From CAVRZR01 sp964354215 (GTDB lineage: Bacteria; Actinomycetota; Coriobacteriia; Anaerosomatales; CAVRZR01), in the NCBI GenBank assembly GCA_964354215.1, contig CAYGYT010000001.1, positions 1-64,000 on the forward strand: a DNA stretch of 64,000 nt, given 5' to 3'. A program made the position numbers and the translations under genes. Numbering within the stretch: the first letter of the stretch is position 1; each line of letters starts with the position of its first letter. Under the pieces are notes generated by a model. The model saw only the letters and a list, made by a program, of their open reading frames with translations, did not search any database and had not been told where the DNA came from. This document shows, piece after piece, positions 1 to 8,769 of the stretch.

Positions 1-100
1 GGTAGCGGACGACGTAGTCGAAGTCGTCGGCGATGAGGTCGGTGATCTTGCCCTTACCCTCGTCTCCCCATTGGGCGCCAAGGAGCACGATGCCGGCCAT
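1..100 (-). CDS. purA: Adenylosuccinate synthetase, N-terminal fragment
   Basis: Reading leftwards from an ATG at 100, the 33 visible codons begin MAGIVLLGAQWGDEGKGK, the invariant PurA N-terminus. This includes the GDEGKGK phosphate-binding loop with the catalytic Asp, followed by ITDLIADDFDYVVRY. PurA joins IMP and aspartate using GTP in the first committed step of AMP synthesis in the cytosol. The gene runs off the left edge, so its length cannot be judged. A G-rich stretch (GAGGGGGATT) upstream of the ATG is a plausible ribosome-binding site. Its position downstream of dnaB matches a common origin-proximal order, although about 12 kb of other genes intervene here. Confidence 0.93.
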   Translation of the reverse strand, partial: MAGIVLLGAQWGDEGKGKITDLIADDFDYVVRY

Positions 101-294
101 CTTGAGAATCCCCCTCGAGTGATCGGCCCCGCGGACACGCTAGCCGCTCCCGGGCCGGCGCCCTGCCTCCCCAGAGGCTTGAGCGCAGCGCCCGTGGGGT
201 TGCTCGGGCGCATGCGTAAGTATGCCTGACGAGGGCGTTCGGGCGCTAGCGGGCAGCGGTGGCGTCGTGGCCGCCGCTCGCGGCACTCCCGGTG

Positions 295-675
295 CTAGTC
301 GGCGGTCTCGGTTTGAGTCGCGGACGTTTCGGCGACGAGCCCTGTGGGCGCCAGCGCCTGACGGATCACGGCCTCGTTCGCCGACGACTCGCAAAAGCCA
401 ACGTCGATGGTCGAGGTCTTGACGTTCAGGGTGGCCGAGTTCATCCCTGGGATGGGCTGGAGTGCCGCGAACAACTGCTCGGACACCTCGAAGGGGTCGC
501 CCTCGGCGGGCAGCCTGAGCGCGACCGTCGTGGTTATGCACGGCTCGCCTTGAGAGAAGGTCCTGCTGATCGTGTCGCCGTCGAGCTTCGGCTTGGTCGC
601 CTGAGCGGCCACGACGAACACGAACGCGACCAGAACGCCGACGATGACGAGGGTGAGAACGGTCTTCTTGGACAT
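295..675 (-). CDS. Membrane-anchored HMA-like protein
   Basis: The 126-residue product starts at an ATG preceded by AGGAG with good spacing, rather than at the longer upstream ATG. Residues 4-24 form one hydrophobic segment (signal anchor or signal peptide). The rest resembles a heavy-metal-associated ferredoxin-like fold: CITTTVALRL strand, a helix with QLFAALQPIPGM, then SATLNVKTSTIDV and a second helix ending in LAPTGLV. The usual MxCxxC metal site is reduced to a single Cys near residue 46, and a second Cys sits in the fourth strand, so metal binding is uncertain. It stands alone, about 190 bp downstream of the purA start. The fold call is by pattern only. Confidence 0.55.
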   Translation of the reverse strand: MSKKTVLTLVIVGVLVAFVFVVAAQATKPKLDGDTISRTFSQGEPCITTTVALRLPAEGDPFEVSEQLFAALQPIPGMNSATLNVKTSTIDVGFCESSANEAVIRQALAPTGLVAETSATQTETAD

Positions 676-727
676 GAGTATCTCCTGTGCACGTTGACTG
701 GCAGAATCATGCGAGCCGTCGCGCATC

Positions 728-1042
728 TCAGATCCTCAGCGGCGATGCCTCCAGAGTCGGCTGCGCCGAAGGCAGCCACGCGTGCCACTCGGAAGCGCGT
801 CCGGTGGCAGTATGCAGCCGCGCCCGGAGGGGTCCAGACACCGAGAAGCGAACCTGCTTCAGTCTCTGGACCATCCGCTGGAAGAAGCGGGAGTGGACCG
901 CCCTCGCGCAGCACGCATGCTCGCACTCAGGGCCGAACCCATCCGAGCACGCGAACAGCAGCGTGGCGCCGGTGACGAACAGCAGCGCGATGAGAGCTGA
1001 CCTGAGCAAAGCGTTCATGCTGAGCTGAAACAGAGTGGACAC
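728..1042 (-). CDS. Small Cys-rich exported or lipoprotein-like protein
   Basis: A GTG at 1042 is preceded at 4 nt by GGAGG, so I prefer it over the ATG at 1018. The product has 104 residues. After a short N-terminus there is a hydrophobic stretch (LLRSALIALLFVTGATLLFAC) ending in a Cys that could be a lipobox, followed by CSDGFGPECEHACCAR with clustered cysteines. The C-terminal half is basic and low in recognisable features. I do not recognise the family. It lies 52 bp upstream of the HMA-like gene on the same strand, so the two may be cotranscribed. The ORF could also be partly spurious. Confidence 0.4.
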   Translation of the reverse strand: MSTLFQLSMNALLRSALIALLFVTGATLLFACSDGFGPECEHACCARAVHSRFFQRMVQRLKQVRFSVSGPLRARLHTATGRASEWHAWLPSAQPTLEASPLRI

Positions 1043-1328
1043 GATGCCTCCGTGCGGCTTTCGGCAGCAGCGTTGAGCCGAGTGGGATCCGCTGTCTCTG
1101 CGGATCGACGCCGGGCCCCGCGCTCGCCTGAACCCTGACAGCGTACGGACTGAACGCGCGACTGCCAAGCGGAGATAGTGTGGAGGCCCATTCCGCGTCC
1201 GCCCCCAGGGTCCTGCCGGCGGGCTCCGACACGCGGAGGAAGGCGCCCCAGATGCGGAGCGCCTTCCTCGTGTGTTCGGGCCAGCTGCCTGCAGCCGCGA
1301 TGAATCCGATCATCTTGCTACTCTTCAT
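927..1328 (-). pseudogene. Possible gene remnant with a strong start signal
   Basis: An ATG at 1328 sits 5 nt after AAAGGAG, one of the best ribosome-binding sites in the region, and opens MKSSKMIGFIAAAG. After about 15 codons the translation loses any protein-like character (Arg/Pro/Ser-rich, typical of out-of-frame high-GC DNA). It runs into the 728-1042 gene in another frame. I read this as the start of a small exported protein whose body has been deleted or frameshifted, so the stated end is only the frame's stop. It may instead be a short leader peptide. Confidence 0.25.
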
Positions 1329-1600
1329 GTTGACTCCTTTCACACTTCAACTGTCACTGTCTGTGAGGGCCCCGGGCCGCCCTCCTTGAGTTGAGTGTGT
1401 CCGCGGAGTCATGCGTCGCGGTTGTCGCGCGCCTACGATCCCGAAGTATCGGGGCTGATCCGGCCGACGACCGCGAGCACGCTGCCGATTCGCCGGCGAT
1501 GCCAGTGGGGACAACCAGCGTAGCGGCCGATCGCGCGGCCGGGGCGCACACGCGACCGCACCGCGGCGCTCATGGGGGGCGCCCGGTCGAGAGCAGGTGC

Positions 1601-2034
1601 GTGATGCGATCGCAACGCGAGTACGTGCGTGCCATCCTCATCGGGGCGGTCGCGGTGGTGCTCCTCGCTGCATCCGCCGCTGCATACGCCCAGTGGTTCC
1701 TTCCGGAACGCCAACTCACGACCAGCGCGGACTCTCCGGAATGGCCGGCGATCTCGGGCACGAAGGTCGTCTACTCCGATTACCGAGGCACGCGGCTCTA
1801 ACTTCCCCGGTGAGGCTGCAGTGCTACCACAGGGAGCGGCTGGCCAACGGTACGCAGAGGTATGTCCTGCGAAGGACGGTCAGCGCCACAGCCGCCGACC
1901 ACTCCACGTACACGAAGTACAAGGCGAGCGTGTCGCTGCTGTACGTCGGCTCGTGGAGGATCCGTGCCTACCACCCTGCCGACGCGCTCAACGCTGCGAC
2001 GTATTCGGGATGGAGCTACGTCACGGCGAAGTAG
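1601..2034 (+). pseudogene. Broken TolB-like beta-propeller surface protein
   Basis: GTG-ATG starts at 1601/1604 (AGCAGGTGC upstream) open a signal peptide (ILIGAVAVVLLAASAAAYA) followed by QLTTSADSPEWPAISGTKV. That is the first blade of the TolB/WD-like repeats common in secreted actinobacterial proteins. The frame stops at 1801 after SDYRGTRL. In the +1 frame from about 1790 to 2034 a typical C-terminal module continues, with YVLRRTVSATAADHSTYTKY, SVSLLYVGSWRIRAYHPAD and a final SGWSYVTAK. The middle of the propeller is missing. This is what an internal deletion of a much longer gene with loss of frame would leave. Neither half is likely to be functional alone. Confidence 0.6.
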
Positions 2035-2160
2035 TGTGCGGGAGGTCGCCAGGAACGATGCGCACCACGGCTGAAGGTGCCGGGCTGTATGCGTGGCGGC
2101 CTGAAGCGGCTGCGCTCGGAGTCATCGATTTTGGCGCAACACATCGGCGTCAGGTGGTAT

Positions 2161-2180
2161 GTTAGTGATTGATAACTAAC
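2161..2180. promoter_or_regulatory. Palindromic operator upstream of the efflux operon
   Basis: GTTAGT-N8-ACTAAC forms a perfect 6-bp inverted repeat with further symmetry (AT/AT) in the centre. It lies 34 bp before the first adaptor gene. The size and symmetry fit a TetR-family operator, and the operon ends in its own TetR gene, so autoregulation is the simplest reading. A TATGTT hexamer overlapping its left edge could be the -10 element, which would make the site repressing. Confidence 0.5.
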
Positions 2181-2214
2181 TGGCGCTGGACTCGACTGCG
2201 GGAACAAGCAGAGC

Positions 2215-3486
2215 ATGCGCTCTTCAGCCCGACTTCTTGGCCTCGCGTTGACGCTCCCCTGCCTCCTCTGGCTGGCGGTGGGCTGCGCAACGACGCAGCC
2301 GCGCGGCGTGCTCGAGCTCACCGGCGTCATCACCGCCGACGACTACGAGATACGGGTGCCGTCGCTTTCGACGCCCATGCCGAGTGTCACGATCGGCATC
2401 CCCTCGAGCGCGACGGTCTCGCCCGCGATGGCCCGGGTCACCGGCTCGACCACGTCCACGTCACCGCTCACGATGGTGTCCCTCGGCACGCGAAGCCGTA
2501 TCGAGTCGATGGCCGTGACAGCCGGGCAGACCGTGGCAGCGGGCGACGTGATCGCGTTGATGGACCACGCCCTCCTCGATGCCGATGTGCGTGCCGCCAG
2601 CTCGGCAGCGGTTGCAGCGGGGGCAACCGTGCGCGTGATCGACCAGCGGCTCGGCGATGCGACCGACGCCAGCTCGACGCTCACGACCCAGCGCGCAGAC
2701 CTCGAGAAGACCATCGCTGACCTCAAGACGACGCGCGCGGCACTCGTCTCACAGCTCGCGCAGGCAAAGACCGCGCTCGCCCGCCTCGAGGCGATCGAGT
2801 TCCCCTCGCTCCCCGCTACGCTTCCCCCGGGTCCGCTGCCGCCGGGCACTCCCGACCCCGCGCAGATAGCCGCGCAGAAGGCGCAGCTCGAAGCACAGAA
2901 GACCCAGCTCCGGGCGGGCATCGCAAAGCTCGAGCAGGCGATCGCCAAGCTCGACGCGGGACTTTCGAAGGCCGAGAGCGGGCTGACCAAGATAGATCAG
3001 GGTGGTGCCACGCTTGCCGACGCGCGGACCGCTCTGGCCAACGCGGGGGACCTTTCGCGCATCGGCCGAGACGCCGCACTCGTGGGCGTGGACCTCGCCA
3101 AGGCGCGGCGCGAGCAAGCTGTTGTGCGTGCGCCGGTCGACGGCATCGTGGTCGAGTCCGCTCGCACAGGGGACGTGCTCGCCGCAGGGGCGCCCCTTGC
3201 GGTCATCCGCCGCGCTACTTCACGCGAAGTTGAAACCTGGGTCGACGTAAGCGAGATCGACCGCGTGAAGGTCGGCCAGCAGGCGAGCGTGCGCGTCGAT
3301 TCTCGGCCGGGTGAGGTCTTCTCGGCGCGCGTCACGCACATTGGCGCCGACGCCGCCTTCGCCCCGACCTCGCACGCCACGCGCATCGTGCACATGATCC
3401 GAGCGATTCCCGTGAGGGTGACGCTCGACGACACGGCGGCGCTGCCCGTCGGCACGCCCGCAGACCTGACCGTATCGACGAGGTGA
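2215..3486 (+). CDS. HlyD-family efflux adaptor, lipoprotein
   Basis: The 423-residue product has a lipoprotein signal with LAVGC as lipobox (Cys about 24), then a split lipoyl/biotinyl-like domain on either side of a long coiled coil. The first half is around residues 30-115. The coiled coil (about 140-270) is rich in Ala, Leu, Gln and Lys and includes QLEAQKTQLRAGIAKLEQAI. The second half has VRAPVDGIVVES and a beta-barrel (VDVSEIDRVKVGQQASVRV). Adaptors of this type link an inner-membrane transporter to an exit route. Here it should sit on the outer face of the cytoplasmic membrane. It is first in a seven-gene operon, 7 bp before a second adaptor. Confidence 0.85.
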   Translation: MRSSARLLGLALTLPCLLWLAVGCATTQPRGVLELTGVITADDYEIRVPSLSTPMPSVTIGIPSSATVSPAMARVTGSTTSTSPLTMVSLGTRSRIESMAVTAGQTVAAGDVIALMDHALLDADVRAASSAAVAAGATVRVIDQRLGDATDASSTLTTQRADLEKTIADLKTTRAALVSQLAQAKTALARLEAIEFPSLPATLPPGPLPPGTPDPAQIAAQKAQLEAQKTQLRAGIAKLEQAIAKLDAGLSKAESGLTKIDQGGATLADARTALANAGDLSRIGRDAALVGVDLAKARREQAVVRAPVDGIVVESARTGDVLAAGAPLAVIRRATSREVETWVDVSEIDRVKVGQQASVRVDSRPGEVFSARVTHIGADAAFAPTSHATRIVHMIRAIPVRVTLDDTAALPVGTPADLTVSTR

Positions 3487-3493
3487 GGAAGAG

Positions 3494-4288
3494 ATGGCTG
3501 CACACGCATCGCGCCGTAGAACGATCCTGATCGTCGTCCTCCTGCTTGTGGTCGCCGCCGCAGTGGGGTGGTGGCTCTGGACGACCTACGGCGCCGGAAG
3601 CACAGCCGCCAACGACACGGGGACGCTCACGGGCACCGTTGAAGCCGACGAGTCGCAGGTTTCCTCGGTGATGGCCGGGCGCATCGTCTCCTCCTCGGCG
3701 ACCGAGGGCGTGAGCGTCACCAAGGGCCAGGCGCTCTTCAAGCTCGACGACAGCCTGCTCGTGCTGCAGGTGGATCAAGCCGAGGCCGGCCTCCGCGCCG
3801 CCGAGGCCGCGCTCAAGCAGGCGAAGGACGACAAGCTCTCCGACGCCGAGATTGCAGCCGCGCAAGCGCGTGTGACCCAGGCCAAAGACGCCGTGTCGAT
3901 GGCGGAGGTCCAGCTCGGCTACGCGACCATCCCGGCCCCGACCGCAGGAGTCATCACGGCAATCGCGGCGAACCCCGGCGAGAACGCCTCCCCCGGACGG
4001 GCGCTCGCGACCGTGTCGGACCTCGAGCGCCTGCACGTGAGCGTGTACGTGCCCGAGACCGAGATCGGACAGGTCTCACTCGGACAGAAGGCGAGCATCA
4101 CGACCGACTCGTCGACCGACACCTTCGCCGGGCGAGTCGACTTCATCGCGAACCAAGCCGAGTTCACACCGAGCAACATCGAAACGAAGGAGCAGCGGGT
4201 CAAGCTCGTCTACGAGGTGCGGGTGCGGATCGAGGACTCCGGCGACGTCTTGAAGCCGGGTATGCCTGTGGACGTCGTGCTCGAGTGA
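3494..4288 (+). CDS. HlyD-family efflux adaptor, membrane-anchored
   Basis: A GAGGAAGAG ribosome-binding site precedes the ATG directly. The 264-residue protein has one N-terminal transmembrane helix (ILIVVLLLVVAAAVGWWLW, about 12-30). A lipoyl-like half follows (GTVEADESQVSSVMAGRIV), then a short hairpin of about 70 residues, much shorter than in the preceding adaptor. The second lipoyl half has TIPAPTAGVITAI and the barrel has VYVPETEIGQVSLGQKASI. It is the closest in layout to E. coli YbhG. Its stop overlaps the GTG start of the ATPase gene (GTGA), suggesting translational coupling. Having two adaptors of different length in one operon is unusual. Confidence 0.87.
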   Translation: MAAHASRRRTILIVVLLLVVAAAVGWWLWTTYGAGSTAANDTGTLTGTVEADESQVSSVMAGRIVSSSATEGVSVTKGQALFKLDDSLLVLQVDQAEAGLRAAEAALKQAKDDKLSDAEIAAAQARVTQAKDAVSMAEVQLGYATIPAPTAGVITAIAANPGENASPGRALATVSDLERLHVSVYVPETEIGQVSLGQKASITTDSSTDTFAGRVDFIANQAEFTPSNIETKEQRVKLVYEVRVRIEDSGDVLKPGMPVDVVLE

Positions 4289-5510
4289 GCCCTGCTCCAG
4301 ACATAGCTGCGACCGCCCCCGTGGTCGACTCCCCGGCCGCGACCACCCCGGCCGACGACGCTGTCATCGCGCGCGGGCTCACTCACCGGTTCGGGGATCT
4401 GGTCGCTGTCGATCACGTCGATCTTGAGGTCCGCCGAGGCGAGGTCTTCGGCCTCGTCGGCCCCGACGGCGCGGGCAAGTCGACGCTGATTCGGCTGCTC
4501 GCAACGGTGCTCGCGCCCGACGAAGGCGACGCCGAGGTCTTCGGCGCGTCGGTCCTCCGAGAGCCCGCTCGCGTCAAGCCGCGCATCGGCTACATGTCGC
4601 AGCGCTTTTCGCTCTATCAGGACCTCACCGTGCGCGAGAACCTCGACTTCTTCGCGAGGCTGCGGGGTGTGCCCAAGGCCGAGCGGGCCCGGCGCGCCGA
4701 GACCGCGCTCGAGTTCGCGGGACTCTCGGCGTTCCAACGCCGCCACGCCGAGTACCTGTCTGGCGGCATGAAGCAGAAGCTCGCGCTCGCGGCCACACTC
4801 ATGCACGAGCCCGACCTGCTCCTGCTCGACGAGCCAACGACCGGAGTCGACCCGGTCTCCCGCCGGGAGTTCTGGCGCATCATCGCCGACCTGCACCAGC
4901 GCGGCATCACCGTGTTCGTGGCGACGCCGTACATGGACGAGGCCGAGCGCTGCACGCGCGTAGCCTTCATGGACGGCGGACGGGTGCTCCTGTGCAACAC
5001 GCCGGCGGGCCTGAAGCGCGGAGTCCCGGGCANNNNNNNNNNNNNNNNNNNNNNNNNNNNNNNNNNNNNNNNNNNNNNNNNNNNNNNNNNNNNNNNNNNN
5101 NNNNNNNNNNNNNNNNNNNNNNNNNNNNNNNNGGACGGGTGCTCCTGTGCAACACGCCGGCGGGCCTGAAGCGCGGAGTCCCGGGCAAACTCATCGAGCT
5201 CCTACCTGACGACCCGCACGTCGCGATGCCGCTCCTCAAGGGGCTGCCGGGCGTCGAAGCCGTCATGGTCTTCGGCGAGGCGCTTCGCGTGCTCGTCCGC
5301 GAGGACGGACCGGACGCGGAGCAACTCGCACGAGCGGCCGCAGAGGCGGGCGTCCACGTCGAGCGTGCCTCCGAGGCGCGCATGGACATGGAGGTGGCGT
5401 TCTCCTACCTCGTCGAACGGGAGCGCGCCGGGCGCCTGCAGGCAGCCGCGGAGGGCGCCGGCGCTGGCACCGCCACGAGCGCCGCTAGCCCCGGGGCAGG
5501 CGAGTCGTGA
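4285..5510 (+). CDS. ABC transporter ATPase, YbhF N-half type (interrupted by an assembly gap)
   Basis: The gene is crossed by 100 N at 5033-5132. The 55 bases before and after the gap are identical and lie in register when the gap and one copy are removed. That restores one ORF of 356 residues. Motifs are Walker A GPDGAGKST (Asp where Asn is usual), signature LSGGMKQKLALA, Walker B LLLLDEPT and D-loop. The H-loop reads VFVATPYMDEAER, with Pro in place of the switch His. The same changes mark the first nucleotide-binding domain of E. coli YbhF, so this is probably the degenerate partner of the second ATPase in the operon. A roughly 120-residue C-terminal extension follows. Confidence 0.88.
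5033..5132. other. Scaffold gap (100 N) between overlapping contig ends
   Basis: Exactly 100 N separate two identical 55-bp copies (4978-5032 and 5133-5187). Such an end overlap is what a de Bruijn assembler leaves when it fails to merge contigs sharing one k-mer. The true gap length is probably zero and no sequence is missing. All coordinates to the right are then inflated by 155 bp relative to the real chromosome. Confidence 0.9.
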
Positions 5511-6649
5511 TGTTCGGCTGGATGGAGCGCATCGGCGCGATCACCCGCAAGGAGTTCGTCCATATCCGCCGCGACCCGAGAATGCTGATCTCGGTTCTGA
5601 TTCTGCCGGTGGCTCAACTGCTGCTCTTCGCCTACGCGATCAGCTTCGACGTACGCGACGTGCGGACGGTGGTGCTCGACGCGGACCGTACGACCGCGAG
5701 CCGTTCGTTCGTGAGCGAGTTCGAGCAGTCCGGCTTCTTTCACGTGATCGGCCGCGCCGACACCGAGGCGCAGGTCGACCGCGCCTTCGACGCCAACCTC
5801 GCGCGCGTGGCGATCATGGTCGCGCCCGGATTCGAGCAGCAACAGCTCAGGGACGAGAAGGGTGAGGTCGCCGTCCTTGTGGACGGCTCGGAGCCCAACA
5901 GCGCCCAGCTCGGCCAGACCTACGCCATCGCGCTCTCGCAGCGGCTCAACACGGAGATCCTCGCGAGTTGGGCCGCCAAACAGGGAGTGGACCTCTCGGC
6001 AATCGGCCAGGCCCAACCGGTCGTGAGGACGTGGTACAACCCCGGCAGGCGCTCGGCGGACTTCCTCGTGCCCGGCCTCATGGTCGTCATCATCATGATC
6101 GTGACCATCCAGCAGACCGCGGTCACACTCGTGAAGGAGAAGGACCAGGGCACGCTCGAGCAGCTCATCGTTTCCCCCATCCACCGCGGCGAGCTCATGG
6201 TAGGCAAGGTGCTCCCGTGGGTGATCCTCGCCTTCGCCGACATGATCGTGATCACCATCGTCGCGCTTGAGGTCTTCACGATCCCACTGCGCGGCTCGCT
6301 CCTGCTGCTCGCGTTCTCGACGTTCCTGTTCGTGCTGTGCTGCCTCGGCCTCGGGCTGCTTCTCTCGGCGAGGGCATCGTCGCCCGAGGTCGCCAACTTC
6401 ACGGCACTGATGGTCAGCTTCCTGCCGGGCTTCATGCTCTCCGGCTTCGCGTTCCCCTTGAACTCGATCCCACCGGTGCTGCAGGCGATCAGCTTCCTGT
6501 TCCCCGGCCGCTACATGGTGACCATCACGCGCGGCATCTTCCTCAAGGGCGCTGACTTGTCCGTTCTGTGGCCGCAGGTCGCCGCGCTCGCAATCTACGC
6601 GTTCGTGGTGATCACGCTCTCCTCGGCCGTCTACTCGAGGAGGCTCTAA
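5507..6649 (+). CDS. ABC-2 type permease (YbhS/YbhR family)
   Basis: The 380-residue protein has one N-terminal helix (MLISVLILPVAQLLLFAYAI), an extracytoplasmic domain of about 140 residues and five C-terminal helices. The ABC-2 signature is around VKEKDQGTLEQLIVSPI, where the coupling helix contacts the ATPase. It is the first of two related permeases that should form a heterodimer exporting hydrophobic substrates. The start is GTG at 5507 or ATG at 5510, both overlapping the ATPase stop. The substrate cannot be read from the sequence. In E. coli the related YbhFSR system acts on drugs and cations. Confidence 0.88.
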   Translation: MMFGWMERIGAITRKEFVHIRRDPRMLISVLILPVAQLLLFAYAISFDVRDVRTVVLDADRTTASRSFVSEFEQSGFFHVIGRADTEAQVDRAFDANLARVAIMVAPGFEQQQLRDEKGEVAVLVDGSEPNSAQLGQTYAIALSQRLNTEILASWAAKQGVDLSAIGQAQPVVRTWYNPGRRSADFLVPGLMVVIIMIVTIQQTAVTLVKEKDQGTLEQLIVSPIHRGELMVGKVLPWVILAFADMIVITIVALEVFTIPLRGSLLLLAFSTFLFVLCCLGLGLLLSARASSPEVANFTALMVSFLPGFMLSGFAFPLNSIPPVLQAISFLFPGRYMVTITRGIFLKGADLSVLWPQVAALAIYAFVVITLSSAVYSRRL

Positions 6650-6653
6650 GCCG

Positions 6654-7775
6654 ATGTCCTTCGCCCGGATACGCCTGCTCATTTGGAAGGAGGTCCTGCA
6701 GCTCTCGCGGGACCGGCTCCTGCTCCCCATCATCTTCGTGATGCCGCTGCTGCAGCTCATCATGTTCGGCTACGTCGTTGGCTCGGACGTGCGCAATCTC
6801 CCGACGGCGATCGTCGACTACGACAACACGGCCGCTTCGCGCGACCTCTCTTCGGCCATCGCCTCTTCGGGCTACTTCACGGTCCTGCAGCGCCCCGCCG
6901 ACGAGCGCACGATACGCCCACTCATGGACGGAAGCGAGATCCAGGTCGCGCTCATCATCCCGAAGGACTTCTCGGCGGCGCTCGACCGCGGCGAGCAGGT
7001 GCGCGTCGAGATCGTCGTCGACGGCTCCGACAGCAAGATCGCCTCGGTCGCGAGCGGCTATGCCTCCCAGACCATCGCCGACTGGAACCGGCGTCGCATT
7101 GCGGCGATGGGCATCGACATGCAGGGTCCGGGAGTCGACTCCCGCGTGCGCGTGCTCTTCAACCCGACACTTCGCGCCGTCAACGCCATGGTCCCCGGTC
7201 TCATGGCAACCATCCTCATGATCTCGGTCACCGCCGTGATGAGCCAGGCGGTCGTGAAGGAGCGCGAGCGGGGCACGATGGAGCAGATGTTCGTCACGCC
7301 CATCACGCGTGGCGAGTACCTCATCGGCAAGGTTCTGCCCTACGCGCTCATCGCCACGTTGCAGGTCTCGATCATCTTCATCGTCGGCCGCGCGTGGTTC
7401 CGCGTCCCGTTCAACGGGAGCTACTGGGTGGTCGGCGTCGGCATGCTGCTGTTCCTCTTCACCGCGATCGGCCAGGGGCTCATCGTGTCGATGCTTTCCA
7501 AGACCCGGCACCAGGCACAGCAGGCGACCATGTTCATCCTCATCCCGACGATCGTGCTCTCGGGCTTCATCTTCCCGATCGAGTCGATGCCACCGGCCAT
7601 CGTGCCGCTCACCTACTTCATCCCGCTTCGCTACGCGCTCGTCGTGCTGCGCTCGGAGTTCATGAAGGGCTCGGGGTTCGACGCGCTCTGGCCGCAGATG
7701 CTCGCGATGGCCGCGTTCGCGGCGCTCGTCTTCGGCATCGCGATCGCCCGCTTCTCGAAGCGGTTGGCCGAGTAG
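6654..7775 (+). CDS. ABC-2 type permease (YbhR/YbhS family)
   Basis: The 373-residue protein has the same plan as the preceding permease: a first helix (ILPIIFVMPLLQLIMFGYVV region), a soluble loop with FSAALDRGEQVRVEIVVDGS, then five helices. VKERERGTMEQMFVTPI is the coupling region, and SGFIFPIESMP matches the SGFAFPLNSIP of its partner. The two are clearly paralogous. It begins 4 bp after the upstream stop, so the permeases are probably made in equal amounts. Both belong to the same membrane export complex as the flanking ATPases. Confidence 0.88.
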   Translation: MSFARIRLLIWKEVLQLSRDRLLLPIIFVMPLLQLIMFGYVVGSDVRNLPTAIVDYDNTAASRDLSSAIASSGYFTVLQRPADERTIRPLMDGSEIQVALIIPKDFSAALDRGEQVRVEIVVDGSDSKIASVASGYASQTIADWNRRRIAAMGIDMQGPGVDSRVRVLFNPTLRAVNAMVPGLMATILMISVTAVMSQAVVKERERGTMEQMFVTPITRGEYLIGKVLPYALIATLQVSIIFIVGRAWFRVPFNGSYWVVGVGMLLFLFTAIGQGLIVSMLSKTRHQAQQATMFILIPTIVLSGFIFPIESMPPAIVPLTYFIPLRYALVVLRSEFMKGSGFDALWPQMLAMAAFAALVFGIAIARFSKRLAE

Positions 7776-7782
7776 GACGCCG

Positions 7783-8769
7783 ATGATGCTGACATCGACA
7801 CCGAACACGCCCAGCGCCACAGCCACGCGGGCGACCGCCATCGAGATCCGCGCGCTCACGAAGCGCTTCGGCGAGTTCACCGCCGTCGACGCGATCGACC
7901 TCGACGTCGCCCGTGGCGAGGTCTTCGGCTTCCTCGGCCCGAATGGGAGCGGGAAGACGACAACGATCCGCATGCTCTGCGCCTCGATCGCACCGACCTC
8001 GGGAACGGCGCGGGTGCTCGGACACGACATCCTCGGCGACCCCGAGGGCGTCCGCCGCTCCATTGGCTACATGAGCCAGAAGTTCGCGCTCTTCGAAGAC
8101 CTCACGGTCGACGAGAACCTGCGCTTCTACTCAGGCGTCTACGACCTCTCGCCCGAGACCTTCGCCGAGCGGCGCCGCTACATCCTCGAGATGGCCGACC
8201 TCGTCGGGCGCGAGCGTGAGCTCACGGCGAACCTCTCGGTGGGCTGGAAGCAGCGCCTTGCGCTGGGCTGCGCGACTATCCACGAGCCCCAGCTGCTCTT
8301 CCTCGACGAGCCGACGTCCGGCGTCGATCCCACGGCGCGCCGGCAGTTCTGGGAGCTCCTCTACGAGCTCGCCGAGCAGCAGGTCACGCTCTTCGTCACG
8401 ACGCACTACATGGACGAGGCCTCTCACTGCGATCGGCTCGCGTTCATCTACGACGGTCGCATCATCGCAAGCGGCAGCCCTCAGCAGATCCGGGCCGAGC
8501 AGCAGCACGACTGCATCGTCGAGCTCGAGGTCGAGGACGTGGAAGGGGCGCTCGCGTGGCTTGACCAGCAAGACGACGTCATCGAGGCGTACCTCTCGGG
8601 TGCGCTCCTGCACGCGAATATGGGCGCGGGAGACGGCGACTGCATGACCTCGCTCCGCCAGCGCCTCGGGGAAGCCGGTTTCGAGCCGCAGCTCTTCGAG
8701 CGCGTGGAGCCGACGATCGAGGACGTGTTCGTACACCTCGTGGCGCGCGAACGGGAGGCAGAAGGGTGA
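7783..8769 (+). CDS. ABC transporter ATPase, YbhF C-half type
   Basis: The 328-residue ATPase has a canonical Walker A (GPNGSGKTTT), Q-loop YMSQKFALFEDLT, signature variant LSVGWKQRLALG, Walker B LLFLDEPTSGVDP and an intact H-loop (FVTTHYMDEASHC). The LSVGWKQ signature is the form found in the second domain of YbhF. With the other ATPase of the operon it should make an asymmetric pair in which only some composite sites hydrolyse ATP. Tandem ATG codons mark the start (7783 or 7786). The stop overlaps the GTG of the TetR gene. Confidence 0.9.
   Translation: MMLTSTPNTPSATATRATAIEIRALTKRFGEFTAVDAIDLDVARGEVFGFLGPNGSGKTTTIRMLCASIAPTSGTARVLGHDILGDPEGVRRSIGYMSQKFALFEDLTVDENLRFYSGVYDLSPETFAERRRYILEMADLVGRERELTANLSVGWKQRLALGCATIHEPQLLFLDEPTSGVDPTARRQFWELLYELAEQQVTLFVTTHYMDEASHCDRLAFIYDGRIIASGSPQQIRAEQQHDCIVELEVEDVEGALAWLDQQDDVIEAYLSGALLHANMGAGDGDCMTSLRQRLGEAGFEPQLFERVEPTIEDVFVHLVAREREAEG

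Noticed and set aside
5748..5760. TTTCACGTGAT resembling half of a parS site
   Set aside because: It lies inside the permease coding sequence, matches only part of TGTTTCACGTGAAACA and is far from parAB. No full parS site was found in the window.
5405..8063. Long minus-strand frames across the ABC permease and ATPase genes
   Set aside because: They read as Asp/His/Arg-rich complement of transporter genes and lack starts with ribosome-binding sites.
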